This document shows, in pieces, positions 34,853 through 43,435 of a DNA stretch of 64,000 bases. Both the position numbers and the translations under genes were made by a program. Numbering within the stretch: position 1 is the stretch's first letter; each line of letters starts with the position of its first letter. This DNA comes from CAZDVQ01 sp964508975 (GTDB lineage Bacteria; Bacteroidota; Bacteroidia; Chitinophagales; Saprospiraceae). The notes beneath the pieces are model-generated. The model did no database searches. It was not told the DNA's origin and saw nothing but the letters and a program-made list of their open reading frames with translations. The stretch spans positions 106,165 through 170,164 of the forward strand of contig CAZDVQ010000003.1 of the NCBI GenBank assembly GCA_964508975.1. The letters run 5' to 3'.

Positions 34853-35701
34853 ATGGAAGACAAACCGATTCCCCCCGTACCCGAAATCGGGAACATCTAT
34901 GACAAAATCATCAAGGAAAATGCCCTGGAGTTATTCAAGGCGTTTACCCCTGATTCTGTTTGGATTGATATCAAGCCCATGCCAGGAAAACTACAAAGCA
35001 CCCTAGAGCGCGAACTCGATATGTTGTACGAGGTGACACAGGCTGACGGTAAACGCATATTAGTACACATGGAATTCCAATCCAGCCCCGACCCTGAAAT
35101 GCACTACAGGATGCTGGTTTATTTTGGCCTAATTAGCCAGAAATATAAACTACCTGTTTGGCAAATGGTTATCTATATTGGTACCAGGCCGCACCGCATG
35201 GTTGGTCAGTTTACAGGGCATCGTTCAAGTTTCGAATACGACATAATCGCACTGAATGAGTTGGACCCTGAGCGCTTCCTTTCCTCCCAGGTACCTGAGG
35301 TAATTATATTCGCAGTGTTTGCCAAATTCAGCAAGGAACAAACGGAACAGGTATTGCGTTCTATTATGATAAAGTTGCAACAATGTTGCCACGACCTCAA
35401 CAAATTAAAAAAATACCACGCACAGTTGCTCAACTTGGCACGTTTGCGTAAATTTGACCATCTTTTAATCGAAAACTTCAACACCATGCCCATCTACATA
35501 GAACTTGAAGACGTTGAAACCGACTACCTATACAATAGAGGTAAACTTGAGGGCAAAGAAGAAGGGGCTCATCTCGCACTGAAAGTAATTGACCATTATA
35601 AAAAAGGGCTAGACATCGAAACAATTGCCCTTGATTTAGATATCGATCAATCAAAAGTAGAGTCTATTATACAAGAAGCTAAGGATTTAGGTTTGATTTA
35701 G
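34853..35701 (+). CDS. Rpn/PD-(D/E)XK-type nuclease-transposase family protein
   Basis: This 282-residue protein resembles the Rpn (YhgA-like, recombination-promoting nuclease) superfamily, which promotes RecA-independent DNA transfer in E. coli. The nuclease core appears in RELDMLYEV...ILVHMEFQSSPDPEM, giving the D and E-x-Q parts. The C-terminal region is a coiled/HTH-like tail (RGKLEGKEEGAHLALKVIDHY, LDIDQSKVESIIQEAKDLGL). No terminal inverted repeats flank it, so mobility is not shown. It is a lone plus-strand gene close to the putative origin. Confidence 0.8.
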   Translation: MEDKPIPPVPEIGNIYDKIIKENALELFKAFTPDSVWIDIKPMPGKLQSTLERELDMLYEVTQADGKRILVHMEFQSSPDPEMHYRMLVYFGLISQKYKLPVWQMVIYIGTRPHRMVGQFTGHRSSFEYDIIALNELDPERFLSSQVPEVIIFAVFAKFSKEQTEQVLRSIMIKLQQCCHDLNKLKKYHAQLLNLARLRKFDHLLIENFNTMPIYIELEDVETDYLYNRGKLEGKEEGAHLALKVIDHYKKGLDIETIALDLDIDQSKVESIIQEAKDLGLI

Positions 35702-35788
35702 TAGGTACTTTGAATGCTTTCTGAGAGAGGCTTTTGATTAATTTGATTTTTATGCATTTATAAAGTAACTAGCCTATCACATTATAAC

Positions 35789-35897
35789 GGGCTTCGCGCC
35801 AGCGATGCGAAAGGGTGGCGCAACGCGCCAGACCGCGCAGCGGGCCGAGCGAACAGCGAGCCCTGAAGCGTAGCGACGGCGAAGCCGGGGCGCCCAA
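35789..35897 (-). repeat. GC-rich modular repeat
   Basis: Reverse copy with GCGCAACGCGCCAGACC and GACGGCGAAGCCGGGGCGCC, ending CGCCCAAAAA. Confidence 0.7.
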
Positions 35898-35921
35898 AAA
35901 CAACATATCAAAAAATAAAAA

Positions 35922-35954
35922 GAGCCAAGCCCCGATACAATCAAGGCCTGGCTC
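35922..35954 (-). terminator. Terminator of the legumain-like gene
   Basis: GAGCCA and TGGCTC, with further pairing of CC/GG, form a hairpin. On the minus strand it is followed by T-rich sequence (complement of AAAAATAAAA). It lies 25 bp past the stop at 35979. Confidence 0.65.
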
Positions 35955-35978
35955 AACATTCAAACCATTACTGGCTTA

Positions 35979-37289
35979 TTACAAAAACACGTTTGATCCA
36001 TACAATCCATCAATGGTGCCGCCGTTGTTGGGCAGGGCTACGGGCTGACCATCGCCATTATCCTCGTACTGCGGGTGCTCCTCGTAGGGGTCGGCGTTGC
36101 GGGCATAAATATATGCTTCTTGTACCGATACCTCCCCGTCGTTGTTGGTATCTGCATCGATGGAGGCACCGGTTTCTTGTTGCGTGCCGATGATGGCACT
36201 GGCAAACAACATCACGAAATCATCGTACTTGTTACCGCCGTATGATACTTCTACCTCGTTGGCCGCAGAAATAATCACACGGTTCGGGCCGCGGAGGTCG
36301 TAGATGAAACCGCCGCTAAAACATTGTTCCATGACGCAGATCATGCTGGCAAAAGGCAGGCTGTTGACCATGGCAGCAAATTCTTCATCGTAGATAACGC
36401 GGTTCACGTTGTAGTAGTAAGAGCATTCATCTACATTGTCGAGGCCGAAGTCCTCGTCGTCGGTGGCAGGACTATTGTCATCGGTGAGGGTACCGCCGTG
36501 GTTGGTCATGAACAGGAAAAACTTGTCGTTGTTGTCCATCATGCTTTCTAAATCATCGAATGCACTGGCGAGGCCATTGATGGTCGCGGCATAGTGTACA
36601 GGCATATCGTTATTTTCAGCAAGGCCATTTTTGTACACCACGATGATATTGTCGGGGTCAAAGCCGTTGATCCAGATGAGCATGTTGTAGTATAAGGCCA
36701 TGTCGTTCCAGTAACGTTGGTAAGCAGCATCTTTATTAACACCACCGCTGTACAGGAGGGCGTACTTGTCGGTATCGGTAGTGTTCATCAATTGGCAGAG
36801 GGCGGGGTTGGCCACGCAAGGATTTACGAAATCAACAACGATACCGCTGTAGTTTTCAATTAAGGTTGGTGCGCCCGTGGGTTCAATTTCAAATTGCGAC
36901 AAATCGCCGAACAGCCCGGCTTTAGGGATACGGTCAACATCGGTGGTGGCGCGGATACGGCCTTTCAGTTTTACACGGTCCATGAAGTAAGCGGGCCTAT
37001 CGAGCAAACGGATATTCTCGCTACCGAGGGCTACATAGCGGTTTTCGGCGATGGTACCGTTTTGGTAGTAATCGTCGCGGCTAACGAGCATAACGGCAGA
37101 GCCATCATTGTTGAACACGATGTAGCCTTCGATTTCTACTTCCTCGCCGATGCGGCTACGCCACTGGTCGTTTTTCACGGCCTGGATAGATTCGAGGATG
37201 GGATCGATGTCGTCTTTTTTACAGCTGTTGAGACCAAAGGTTAGTAGTGATCCGAACAGGATTAAAGCATAAAAATGGAGTTGTTTCAT
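35979..37289 (-). CDS. Legumain-like (C13, clan CD) cysteine peptidase lipoprotein
   Basis: This 436-residue lipoprotein (FGLNSCKK, Cys23) has a caspase-hemoglobinase fold. FFLFMTNHGG supplies His264 and SMICVMEQCFSGGFI supplies Cys323, the expected catalytic dyad of C13-type peptidases. Before it, residues about 40-135 look like an OB-fold (GEEVEIEGYIVFNNDGSAVMLVS, VKLKGRIR). Near the C-terminus an EF-hand-like loop (DADTNNDGEVSVQEAY, about 378-393) suggests calcium binding. Substrate and activation are unknown. It borders the putative origin region. Confidence 0.82.
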   Translation of the reverse strand: MKQLHFYALILFGSLLTFGLNSCKKDDIDPILESIQAVKNDQWRSRIGEEVEIEGYIVFNNDGSAVMLVSRDDYYQNGTIAENRYVALGSENIRLLDRPAYFMDRVKLKGRIRATTDVDRIPKAGLFGDLSQFEIEPTGAPTLIENYSGIVVDFVNPCVANPALCQLMNTTDTDKYALLYSGGVNKDAAYQRYWNDMALYYNMLIWINGFDPDNIIVVYKNGLAENNDMPVHYAATINGLASAFDDLESMMDNNDKFFLFMTNHGGTLTDDNSPATDDEDFGLDNVDECSYYYNVNRVIYDEEFAAMVNSLPFASMICVMEQCFSGGFIYDLRGPNRVIISAANEVEVSYGGNKYDDFVMLFASAIIGTQQETGASIDADTNNDGEVSVQEAYIYARNADPYEEHPQYEDNGDGQPVALPNNGGTIDGLYGSNVFL

Positions 37290-38602
37290 GGTGAGCTTGT
37301 TTTAAGTATTAAAATCAAGCTCGAACTTAGGGCATATGGCTAGGCCAGGGTTGGAAAATTGATTGGACAGTCGTTTGGATTGAGTGAAGGGGGGAGGATC
37401 TCCACTTTTCCACATCGTTATCCACAATAGGCTAATAAACAGGCTAATATTAAGCTAAGGTTAGGTGATATGGGGTTCTGTGGGGTGCTTTGAGGGTTAA
37501 AAACACATTATTGCAGGCGCAAAACACATCTTGTTTGATTTTGGCTGTTGAAAACACAAGGCTTATCAACAATGCATTGATGTTTTTAGCTGTGCGCTAA
37601 AAAGGGTGTTTAAAAGCGGTATAAGTTATCCACATAGCTTGTAAGTATTTATAAATCAAATAATTATAATACCAACATTTACCCAATAATGCAGTATTAG
37701 TGGTCTTACTCACAAACATTTTCCACAGTTATACACACTAAAATAGGTTTTCCACATTTTAATGTTGATATGTGGAAAACGTAAAGGCTTGATTTTAAAA
37801 GGATTTATTTATTTTTAAACAAAAGCTAAATTCCTTGGAAATTTCAGGTTAATTTTTTGGTGACAACATGGCCTGAAACAATTCGTTTAGTCGCATTTTT
37901 TACACTTATAAACATTATGATTTTTAAAATATGTAATAACTTAAAAACTAGATACAGTTTTCTTACACTTATCAACAGGGCGTGCGCGCAACTGTGTATA
38001 GTTTTAAACAGCTATCCACATTTTGCAAAAGTTATACACCAAGTCCCGCAACAAATGCGCGCACTATTGGCTTTTTAGGTGGATAACCCGAGCTTTTTCC
38101 ACACTTGTTGTGTAGTTGCGCGTTCAAGCCATGATTTTATTTATTCACCAACAGTTTTATCAACAGCCTGTTGGTAATGTGGATAATTAACGGCAATCCC
38201 TTGTAAACTTTAGATTTCTGAATGTGGATAAGTGTTGACCAAATATGGAAAACGTAATTTCAAAACTTGTCCCACACTTTTTGCTCACATATCAACACCC
38301 TTGACGATGAGGCCCTTTTATTTTTTTTAAAAAAATTTCATCTTATTTCATCATTTAGGGGGGACTGAAAATGCGCTCAACTGATTTGTTTTGTTTCTCC
38401 GGCCTTGCACCAAAAACATTTGGTTGAGCGGGGAGGTTTTATTCGAAAGGTTTTAGGTGTATCAAGAACATCAATGAAAGGTCGAGCCTTGATATTATTC
38501 TGAATAACGCTTTTGCGTTGAAGGAACATTTTTTCGTATATTTGTGTTTGCTGTAGTTAGACTACAGCATGTTGTGCTGGAGATTCGTTCAAAAAACATG
38601 CT
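37290..38602. other. Putative chromosomal replication origin (oriC)
   Basis: 1.3 kb without a credible gene, AT-rich. DnaA boxes TTATCCACA are perfect at 37418-37426 and 37626-37634 (plus), and 38178-38186 and 38223-38231 (minus). Near matches: TTATACACA (37729), TTTTCCACA (37748, 37771 reverse, 38095), CTATACACA (37993 reverse), CTATCCACA (38012), TTATACACC (38032), TTATCCACC (38078 reverse), TTATTCACC (38141). The very AT-rich tracts at 37796-37960 and 38318-38355 could be the unwinding element. dnaA is not adjacent, which is common outside Firmicutes and Actinobacteria. Confidence 0.8.
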
Positions 38603-38815
38603 ATGGAAACAGTCCTCGTTCAAATAAACAACCACAACGCCTACAAGCTCCTTGAAGATTTGGAGGCATTGAACATTATCAAGGTATTGAAGAAAAGCAA
38701 ACCTAAACAAAAACTTTCTGAAAAATATGCCGGAAAGTTGCCCGTAGCGCTTGCTGATGAACTTCAAAACTATGTAACCCAAAGTCGCCAAGAATGGGAC
38801 GAGCACAATATTTAG
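38603..38815 (+). CDS. Small antitoxin-like protein preceding a PIN toxin
   Basis: This 70-residue protein (METVLVQINNHNAYKLLEDLEAL) is of the short helical type that accompanies PIN-domain genes in Bacteroidota. LSEKYAGKLPVALADELQNYVTQSRQEW would be the toxin-binding tail. No clear DNA-binding fold is evident, unlike VapB/AbrB antitoxins. It overlaps the toxin gene by 22 bp, which fits translational coupling. Confidence 0.78.
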   Translation: METVLVQINNHNAYKLLEDLEALNIIKVLKKSKPKQKLSEKYAGKLPVALADELQNYVTQSRQEWDEHNI

Positions 38816-39183
38816 TCGATACCAATGCCGTGATAGATTATCTAGGCAATAAACTACCCGTTGATGGATTGGAATTCATGAACAATATAATGGATGATGT
38901 ACCATGTGTTTCGGTTATCACCAAAATTGAGGTGTTAGGCTTTAATGCTCCTTTAGAACACTTCACTTTTTTAAATGAATTCATGAATGATGTCACCGTT
39001 TTAAATTTGACCAATGAAGTAGTTGAAAAGTGTATTGCAATTAGAAAAAATCATAAAACAAAGTTACCAGATGCTATCATTGCTGCCACTGCGCTAGTTT
39101 TTAGTCTAGTTTTGGTTACTAGAAATATATCTGACTTTAAGAATATTGATGGGTTACAGCTTCTTGATCTACACTCGCTTTAA
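38794..39183 (+). CDS. PIN-domain ribonuclease toxin (VapC-like)
   Basis: This 129-residue PIN protein shows the acidic sites of the family: LVDTNAVIDYL (Asp about 9), the Glu in TKIEVLGF (about 46), and KLPDAIIAATAL with a later RNISDFKNI Asp. PIN toxins cleave tRNA or rRNA when free of antitoxin. Gene order (antitoxin first) and overlap fit a type II toxin-antitoxin module. It is the first coding unit to the right of the putative origin. Confidence 0.87.
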   Translation: MGRAQYLVDTNAVIDYLGNKLPVDGLEFMNNIMDDVPCVSVITKIEVLGFNAPLEHFTFLNEFMNDVTVLNLTNEVVEKCIAIRKNHKTKLPDAIIAATALVFSLVLVTRNISDFKNIDGLQLLDLHSL

Positions 39184-39196
39184 AGTGCAACCTCAA

Positions 39197-39308
39197 CCCC
39201 CGGCCTAGCGATGTGGAGCAGTGGCCCGCAGGGCCAGACCAAGCCGCCCATTGTAGAGAAGATACATGCCTTCTCTCAGCCGTCAGGTAGGGCGGCGAAG
39301 GCCCCAAA
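39197..39308 (-). repeat. GC-rich modular repeat
   Basis: Reverse copy starting CGGCCTAGCGATGTGGAGCA with GGCCCGCAGGGCC, ending AAGGCCCCAAATG. It follows the toxin gene directly. Confidence 0.7.
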
Positions 39309-39477
39309 TGAATAAATGACAATGGGAATAAAAGATTAAATGACCTTATCCCAGTATCAGGATATTGGCTAGATTTACTTTTACTTACCTTTACAATCTG
39401 TTTTGGGGCAACACCGCTACAAGGTACACCCTGAAACGCTGAATTTTACATTTTCTAATCATCAGAACTTTATCAAC

Positions 39478-40644
39478 ATGTACAAACGTATGCTATTGCT
39501 CCTGAGCATTTGCGCTTACTTGCCCCTGGCAGCCCAAGATGGCGTTAAGTTTTTTGAAGGCTCGTGGGAAGAAGCCCTCAAGCTCGCGAAAACCGAGGAT
39601 AAAATTATTTTCGTGGATGCTTACACCACCTGGTGTGGCCCTTGCAAAATGATGAGCGCCCAAACCTTCCCGGTGAAAGAAGTAGGCGAATTTTACAACG
39701 CCAACTTCATCAACATGAAACTCGACATGGAGAAGGAAGGAGACGGCGTGACTTTCCGCCGCAAGTACAACGTGAATGCCTTCCCTACCCTGCTGTACAT
39801 CGATGGCGATGGCAAGGTGGTTCAAACCGTGATGGGCTTTAAACAAGCTGCTCCTTTTATCGAGGCAGGCAAAAATGCCCTGAAAAGCATCGACCGTACC
39901 TCGGAGTTTGAGAAAAAGTACGAAGCTGGCGACCGCGACCCCGAGATGCTGCGTAAATACGCCTACGCGCTGCTGAAAAGTGGTAAGGAGTACCTCAAGG
40001 TGGCTAACGAGTATATTCGCACGCAGACCGACCTTAAATCGGAAACTAACCTCAATTTTATCTACGATTTTGCCAACGAAGCCGACTCGCGCATCTTTAG
40101 CATGCTGGTTGAAAACCGCGAGGCTATTGCCAAGCTCAAAACCGACGAGGCCATACGCACCAAGTTTTATTCCGCCTGCAACAAGACGGTGAAGAAAGCT
40201 ATCGAGTTTAAATCTGAAAAGTTGCTGGCCGATGCTAAAGCCATGATGAAACGCATCGATAAAGCCAACGCCAAGAAGTTTGCTTACAAAGCTGATATGG
40301 AGTATTACATGGGTACCGAGAACACCGCTGCCTACATTGCCGCAGCTGATCAATACGCCAAGAAAATTATCAAGACGGATGCCGCTGCCTTACATGACTT
40401 GGCCCGTACCGTTGACCACAAGGTTGGCGACAAAACAGCTTTGGCCAAAGCCGAGCAATGGGCAGCCCGTGCCGTGAAATTGGCGCCTAAATATGATCAC
40501 TACCTTACCTACGCTAACCTGCTGGCCAAGAATGGCAAAAAAACGGAAGCACTCGATGCGGTGAACAAGGCTATCGCCGCCGCTGCATCTGAAAACCTGA
40601 AGCCTGCTGCGGCTGAAATGCTGAAGCAAAAGCTCGCTAACTGA
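39478..40644 (+). CDS. Exported thioredoxin-fold protein with long helical C-terminus
   Basis: This 388-residue protein has a signal peptide (about 1-20, ending PLAAQ). The thioredoxin domain carries a WCGPCK active site (FVDAYTTWCGPCKMM) and the cis-Pro in NAFPTLLYID. The remaining 240 residues are Lys/Ala-rich helices resembling TPR-like units. It would be a periplasmic disulfide reductase or scaffold. I chose the ATG at 39478, where the signal peptide starts. The stop TGA is the first unit of the octamer repeat that follows. Confidence 0.86.
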   Translation: MYKRMLLLLSICAYLPLAAQDGVKFFEGSWEEALKLAKTEDKIIFVDAYTTWCGPCKMMSAQTFPVKEVGEFYNANFINMKLDMEKEGDGVTFRRKYNVNAFPTLLYIDGDGKVVQTVMGFKQAAPFIEAGKNALKSIDRTSEFEKKYEAGDRDPEMLRKYAYALLKSGKEYLKVANEYIRTQTDLKSETNLNFIYDFANEADSRIFSMLVENREAIAKLKTDEAIRTKFYSACNKTVKKAIEFKSEKLLADAKAMMKRIDKANAKKFAYKADMEYYMGTENTAAYIAAADQYAKKIIKTDAAALHDLARTVDHKVGDKTALAKAEQWAARAVKLAPKYDHYLTYANLLAKNGKKTEALDAVNKAIAAAASENLKPAAAEMLKQKLAN

Positions 40645-40692
40645 TGTGCTGATGTGCTGATGTGCTGATGTGCTGATGTGCTGATGTGCTGA
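40642..40692 (+). repeat. Tandem octamer TGATGTGC, six copies
   Basis: Six perfect copies of TGATGTGC plus TGA. The first TGA is the stop codon of the thioredoxin-fold gene. The complement type (GCACATTA/GCACATCA) flanks the next gene on the other side. Confidence 0.9.
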
Positions 40693-40726
40693 ATTTTAAC
40701 CTGTGAAAATATTACAAGTTTAGTTT

Positions 40727-41077
40727 ATGGCAGAAAAGAATGTAGTTCTAGAATTAAGTATCAGTTTTGCTTTAGGTATTATGGCTTATTGCGAGTTGCT
40801 GGATAACGCCAGAAAATATGTTGTTGCTCAACAACTATTAAAATCGGGTACGTCTATCGGGGCAAATATCAATGAAGCGCAACATGCAGAAAGCCGTGCT
40901 GATTTTATTCATAAGCTTAAGATTGCAGCCAAAGAAGCTGGAGAAACTAGTTATTGGCTATTGCTATGTAATAAATCAACCAGCTATCCCAACCCTGATG
41001 AAAGCCTAAACAATCAACTAACGAGCATTCAAAAGCTATTGAGTAGCATCATTAGCAAATCAAAAAATTCGGGTTAA
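40727..41077 (+). CDS. Four-helix-bundle protein (S23/IVP family)
   Basis: This 116-residue helical protein belongs to the S23/four-helix-bundle family, first described from genes inside intervening sequences of 23S rRNA. The signature KSGTSIGANINEAQHAESRADFIHKLKIAAKEAGET is intact. Family members also occur as accessory proteins (Avd) in diversity-generating retroelements, but no reverse transcriptase is near. Both sides carry octamer repeats in opposite orientation, so the gene may move or be copied as a unit. Confidence 0.9.
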   Translation: MAEKNVVLELSISFALGIMAYCELLDNARKYVVAQQLLKSGTSIGANINEAQHAESRADFIHKLKIAAKEAGETSYWLLLCNKSTSYPNPDESLNNQLTSIQKLLSSIISKSKNSG

Positions 41078-41110
41078 TTAGCACATTAGCACATCAACAC
41101 ATTAGCACAT
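41078..41110 (-). repeat. Octamer repeat GCACATTA/GCACATCA
   Basis: Degenerate tandem of ATTAGCAC/ATCAACAC units, the reverse complement of the TGATGTGC array at 40642-40692. It places the four-helix-bundle gene between inverted satellite blocks. Confidence 0.75.
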
Positions 41111-41144
41111 TAAGAAGTTGGGGAATTAATTCCCCAACTTCTTA
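41111..41144. repeat. Perfect 34 bp palindrome at the M1 peptidase stop codon
   Basis: TAAGAAGTTGGGGAATT is followed at once by its exact complement. It contains the stop codon and the last codons (KKLGN) of the M1 peptidase. With no loop, it would form a cruciform or a stem with a small apical loop in RNA. Confidence 0.85.
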
Positions 41145-43435
41145 GCACGCTGCATCGGGTTTTCCCCGCCAGGGCCATAACCACCGCCCTTGAACATTTG
41201 GAAACGCGATGGCGTTTCGCGCTGCGGGAAGTAGTTGTTCTCCGTGTCGCAATCGGCAGTTTCAAGGAATGGATCAAGCTCAATACTAGCAGCCGTTTTT
41301 TTAGTGATGAACACCTTGCTTACCGCATCGTTGTTGTAGCGCCATATTTCAGCAGGTATACGGTACAGCTCCGAAGTACCATCGGTATAATTAAACTGGA
41401 TGATGATAGGCATCACCAAACCACCCTTATTTTTAAAGTCTACTTGGTAGTAGTTGTGCCCGGCCTCAATCAGTGCTTTTTCCTCCTTGCTCAAACCTGC
41501 TACAAATTTCTCGTAATCTTTGCGGTCTAGGGCATCTACCTTGAATGGGTTGTAGGTATGGTAAAAGTCTTGCAGTTTAGGGTCGGCTTCTACATAGGTT
41601 TGTTTAATCTCCTCCTTGTTGCGGGTGTTGGAGATATAGCGTAGTTCCTCGCTATTTTCTTTTTGCTCGGCCAATGGTTTTTCCACGTCGGGGTTCTTGG
41701 TGTTGAGCTGGTATAGCTTCACATCTTCAATCGAGATATCCACGTGGTCGATACCAAAGAACCAGCCCCGCCAGAACCAATCGAGGTCAACGCCTGAGGC
41801 ATCTTCCATGGTACGGAAGAAATCAGCAGGCGATGGATGCTTGAATTTCCAACGGTTGGCATATTCTTTAAAGGCAAAGTCAAACTTCTCGCGGCCCAGG
41901 ATAGTCTCGCGCAAAATGTTCAAGGCTGCTGCTGGTTTGCCGTAGCCGTTGTTGCCAAACTGTGTAATACTTTCAGAGTTGGTCATGATGGGTTCAAGCC
42001 CACTGCGCGAACCTTTCATATAATCTACAATGCGGAATGCTGGTCCACGACGGGTCGGGAAATTACGGTCCCACTCTACTTCTGTCAAATATTCCAGGAA
42101 CGAGTTCAAGCCTTCGTCCATCCAGGTCCACTGGCGCTCGTCCGAGTTTACAATCATCGGGAAGTAGTTGTGGCCTACCTCGTGGATCACCACGCCGATC
42201 ATACCGTACTTGATACGCTCGCTGTAAGTACCATCTTCTTCTGGCCTACCAAAGTTGAAACAGATCATCGGGTATTCCATACCGGTAAACGCGGCGTGGG
42301 TAGAGGTAGCTTGTGGGTAAGGGTAATCAAAGGTGAACTTTGAATATACCCGAAGGGTATGTGCCACGGCCTTGGTCGAGAATTGCTCCCACAGCGGGTT
42401 ACATTCTTTTGGGTAATACGACATGGCCATTACCTTTTTGGTGCTCAACTGTACGCCCATCGCGTCCCAGATAAATTTACGCGAGCTGGCAAAGGCAAAG
42501 TCGCGCACGTTATCGGCTTTAAAAATCCAAGTCTTCTTGGTTTTGCTTTTGGTCTTTTCTTTCTCGGTGGCCTCGGCTTGGGTTACAATCATCACGGGCT
42601 CGGTCGCATTTTGCGATTGCTCGTAGCGTTTGCGTTGCTCGGCTGTAAGCACGGTGCTCGCGTTTTGCAAGGTACCGGTAGCCGCCACGATATGGTCGTC
42701 GGGCACGGTGATGGCCACGGTGTAATTACCAAACGACAAGGTAAACTCGCCGCTACCCAAGTATTGTTTATGTTGCCAGCCTTCGTTGTCGGTATAAGCA
42801 CACATGCGTGGGTAATACTGCGCAATGCTATATAGGTAGTTCTCGTCCTTCGGGAAATACTCGTAACCGCAGCGGCCCCCGAAAGTACCACCGTCGTTGA
42901 TGTTGTACCACCACTTCACCTTGAACTGTATGTTTTTACCAGCGGGCAATACTTGTGGTAAATCAACCCGCATCATGGTACCCACTATGGTAAACTTCAG
43001 GTCTTTGCCCGTGGCGTCTTTCACGTGGTCAATTTTAAAGCCACCGTCAAATTGCTTGTGCCATTCGCGAAGGGTATTAAACGACATTTTCTCGTCTATC
43101 TTCCCGGTCTTGGTCATGCGGCCATCGCTGTCTTCGGCAAACAAGTTTTGGTCCAATTGCAGCCAAAGGTAGCTCAACTGGTCGGGCGAGTTGTTGTAGT
43201 AGGTAATGGTTTCATCACCATAAATGCGTTGTTTTTCATCGTCTAGTTCTACGCGCATATCGTAATCGGCACGTTGCTGCCAGTACTGGTGCCCCGGTGC
43301 ACCCGATGCGGTTCGGTAAACGTTAGGTGTCGGCAGCTTGTCGTACAACTGCGCGAACTTATCGGTTTTGTCTTGTGCCGTCAGCCCGTTCAATATAAAC
43401 AGGCAGCTCAGCAATCCTAAAAATTTATGGTTCAT
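41126..43435 (-). CDS. Exported M1-family zinc metallopeptidase
   Basis: This 769-residue protein has a signal peptide (about 1-20, LNGLTAQ). The M1 aminopeptidase core carries HEVGHNYFP at about 418-426 and the third zinc ligand in WTWMDEGLNSFLEY. An N-terminal beta domain (YDMRVELDDEKQRIYGDETITYYNNS) is typical. The exopeptidase motif GAMEN is replaced by a GMEYP segment (FTGMEYPMICFN). Such M1 relatives in Bacteroidota are periplasmic or outer peptidases of unknown substrate. No sorting domain is seen; the end GGYGPGGENPMQRAKKLGN is low-complexity. Confidence 0.9.
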   Translation of the reverse strand: MNHKFLGLLSCLFILNGLTAQDKTDKFAQLYDKLPTPNVYRTASGAPGHQYWQQRADYDMRVELDDEKQRIYGDETITYYNNSPDQLSYLWLQLDQNLFAEDSDGRMTKTGKIDEKMSFNTLREWHKQFDGGFKIDHVKDATGKDLKFTIVGTMMRVDLPQVLPAGKNIQFKVKWWYNINDGGTFGGRCGYEYFPKDENYLYSIAQYYPRMCAYTDNEGWQHKQYLGSGEFTLSFGNYTVAITVPDDHIVAATGTLQNASTVLTAEQRKRYEQSQNATEPVMIVTQAEATEKEKTKSKTKKTWIFKADNVRDFAFASSRKFIWDAMGVQLSTKKVMAMSYYPKECNPLWEQFSTKAVAHTLRVYSKFTFDYPYPQATSTHAAFTGMEYPMICFNFGRPEEDGTYSERIKYGMIGVVIHEVGHNYFPMIVNSDERQWTWMDEGLNSFLEYLTEVEWDRNFPTRRGPAFRIVDYMKGSRSGLEPIMTNSESITQFGNNGYGKPAAALNILRETILGREKFDFAFKEYANRWKFKHPSPADFFRTMEDASGVDLDWFWRGWFFGIDHVDISIEDVKLYQLNTKNPDVEKPLAEQKENSEELRYISNTRNKEEIKQTYVEADPKLQDFYHTYNPFKVDALDRKDYEKFVAGLSKEEKALIEAGHNYYQVDFKNKGGLVMPIIIQFNYTDGTSELYRIPAEIWRYNNDAVSKVFITKKTAASIELDPFLETADCDTENNYFPQRETPSRFQMFKGGGYGPGGENPMQRAKKLGN

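Noticed and set aside
34853..35701. Complete insertion sequence around the Rpn-like gene
   Set aside because: No terminal inverted repeats or target duplications could be found on either side.
37857..38078. A 73-residue ORF inside the putative origin
   Set aside because: It overlaps DnaA boxes and AT-rich tracts and has no recognisable protein features.
40727..41077. Diversity-generating retroelement around the S23-family gene
   Set aside because: There is no reverse transcriptase, template repeat or variable repeat nearby.
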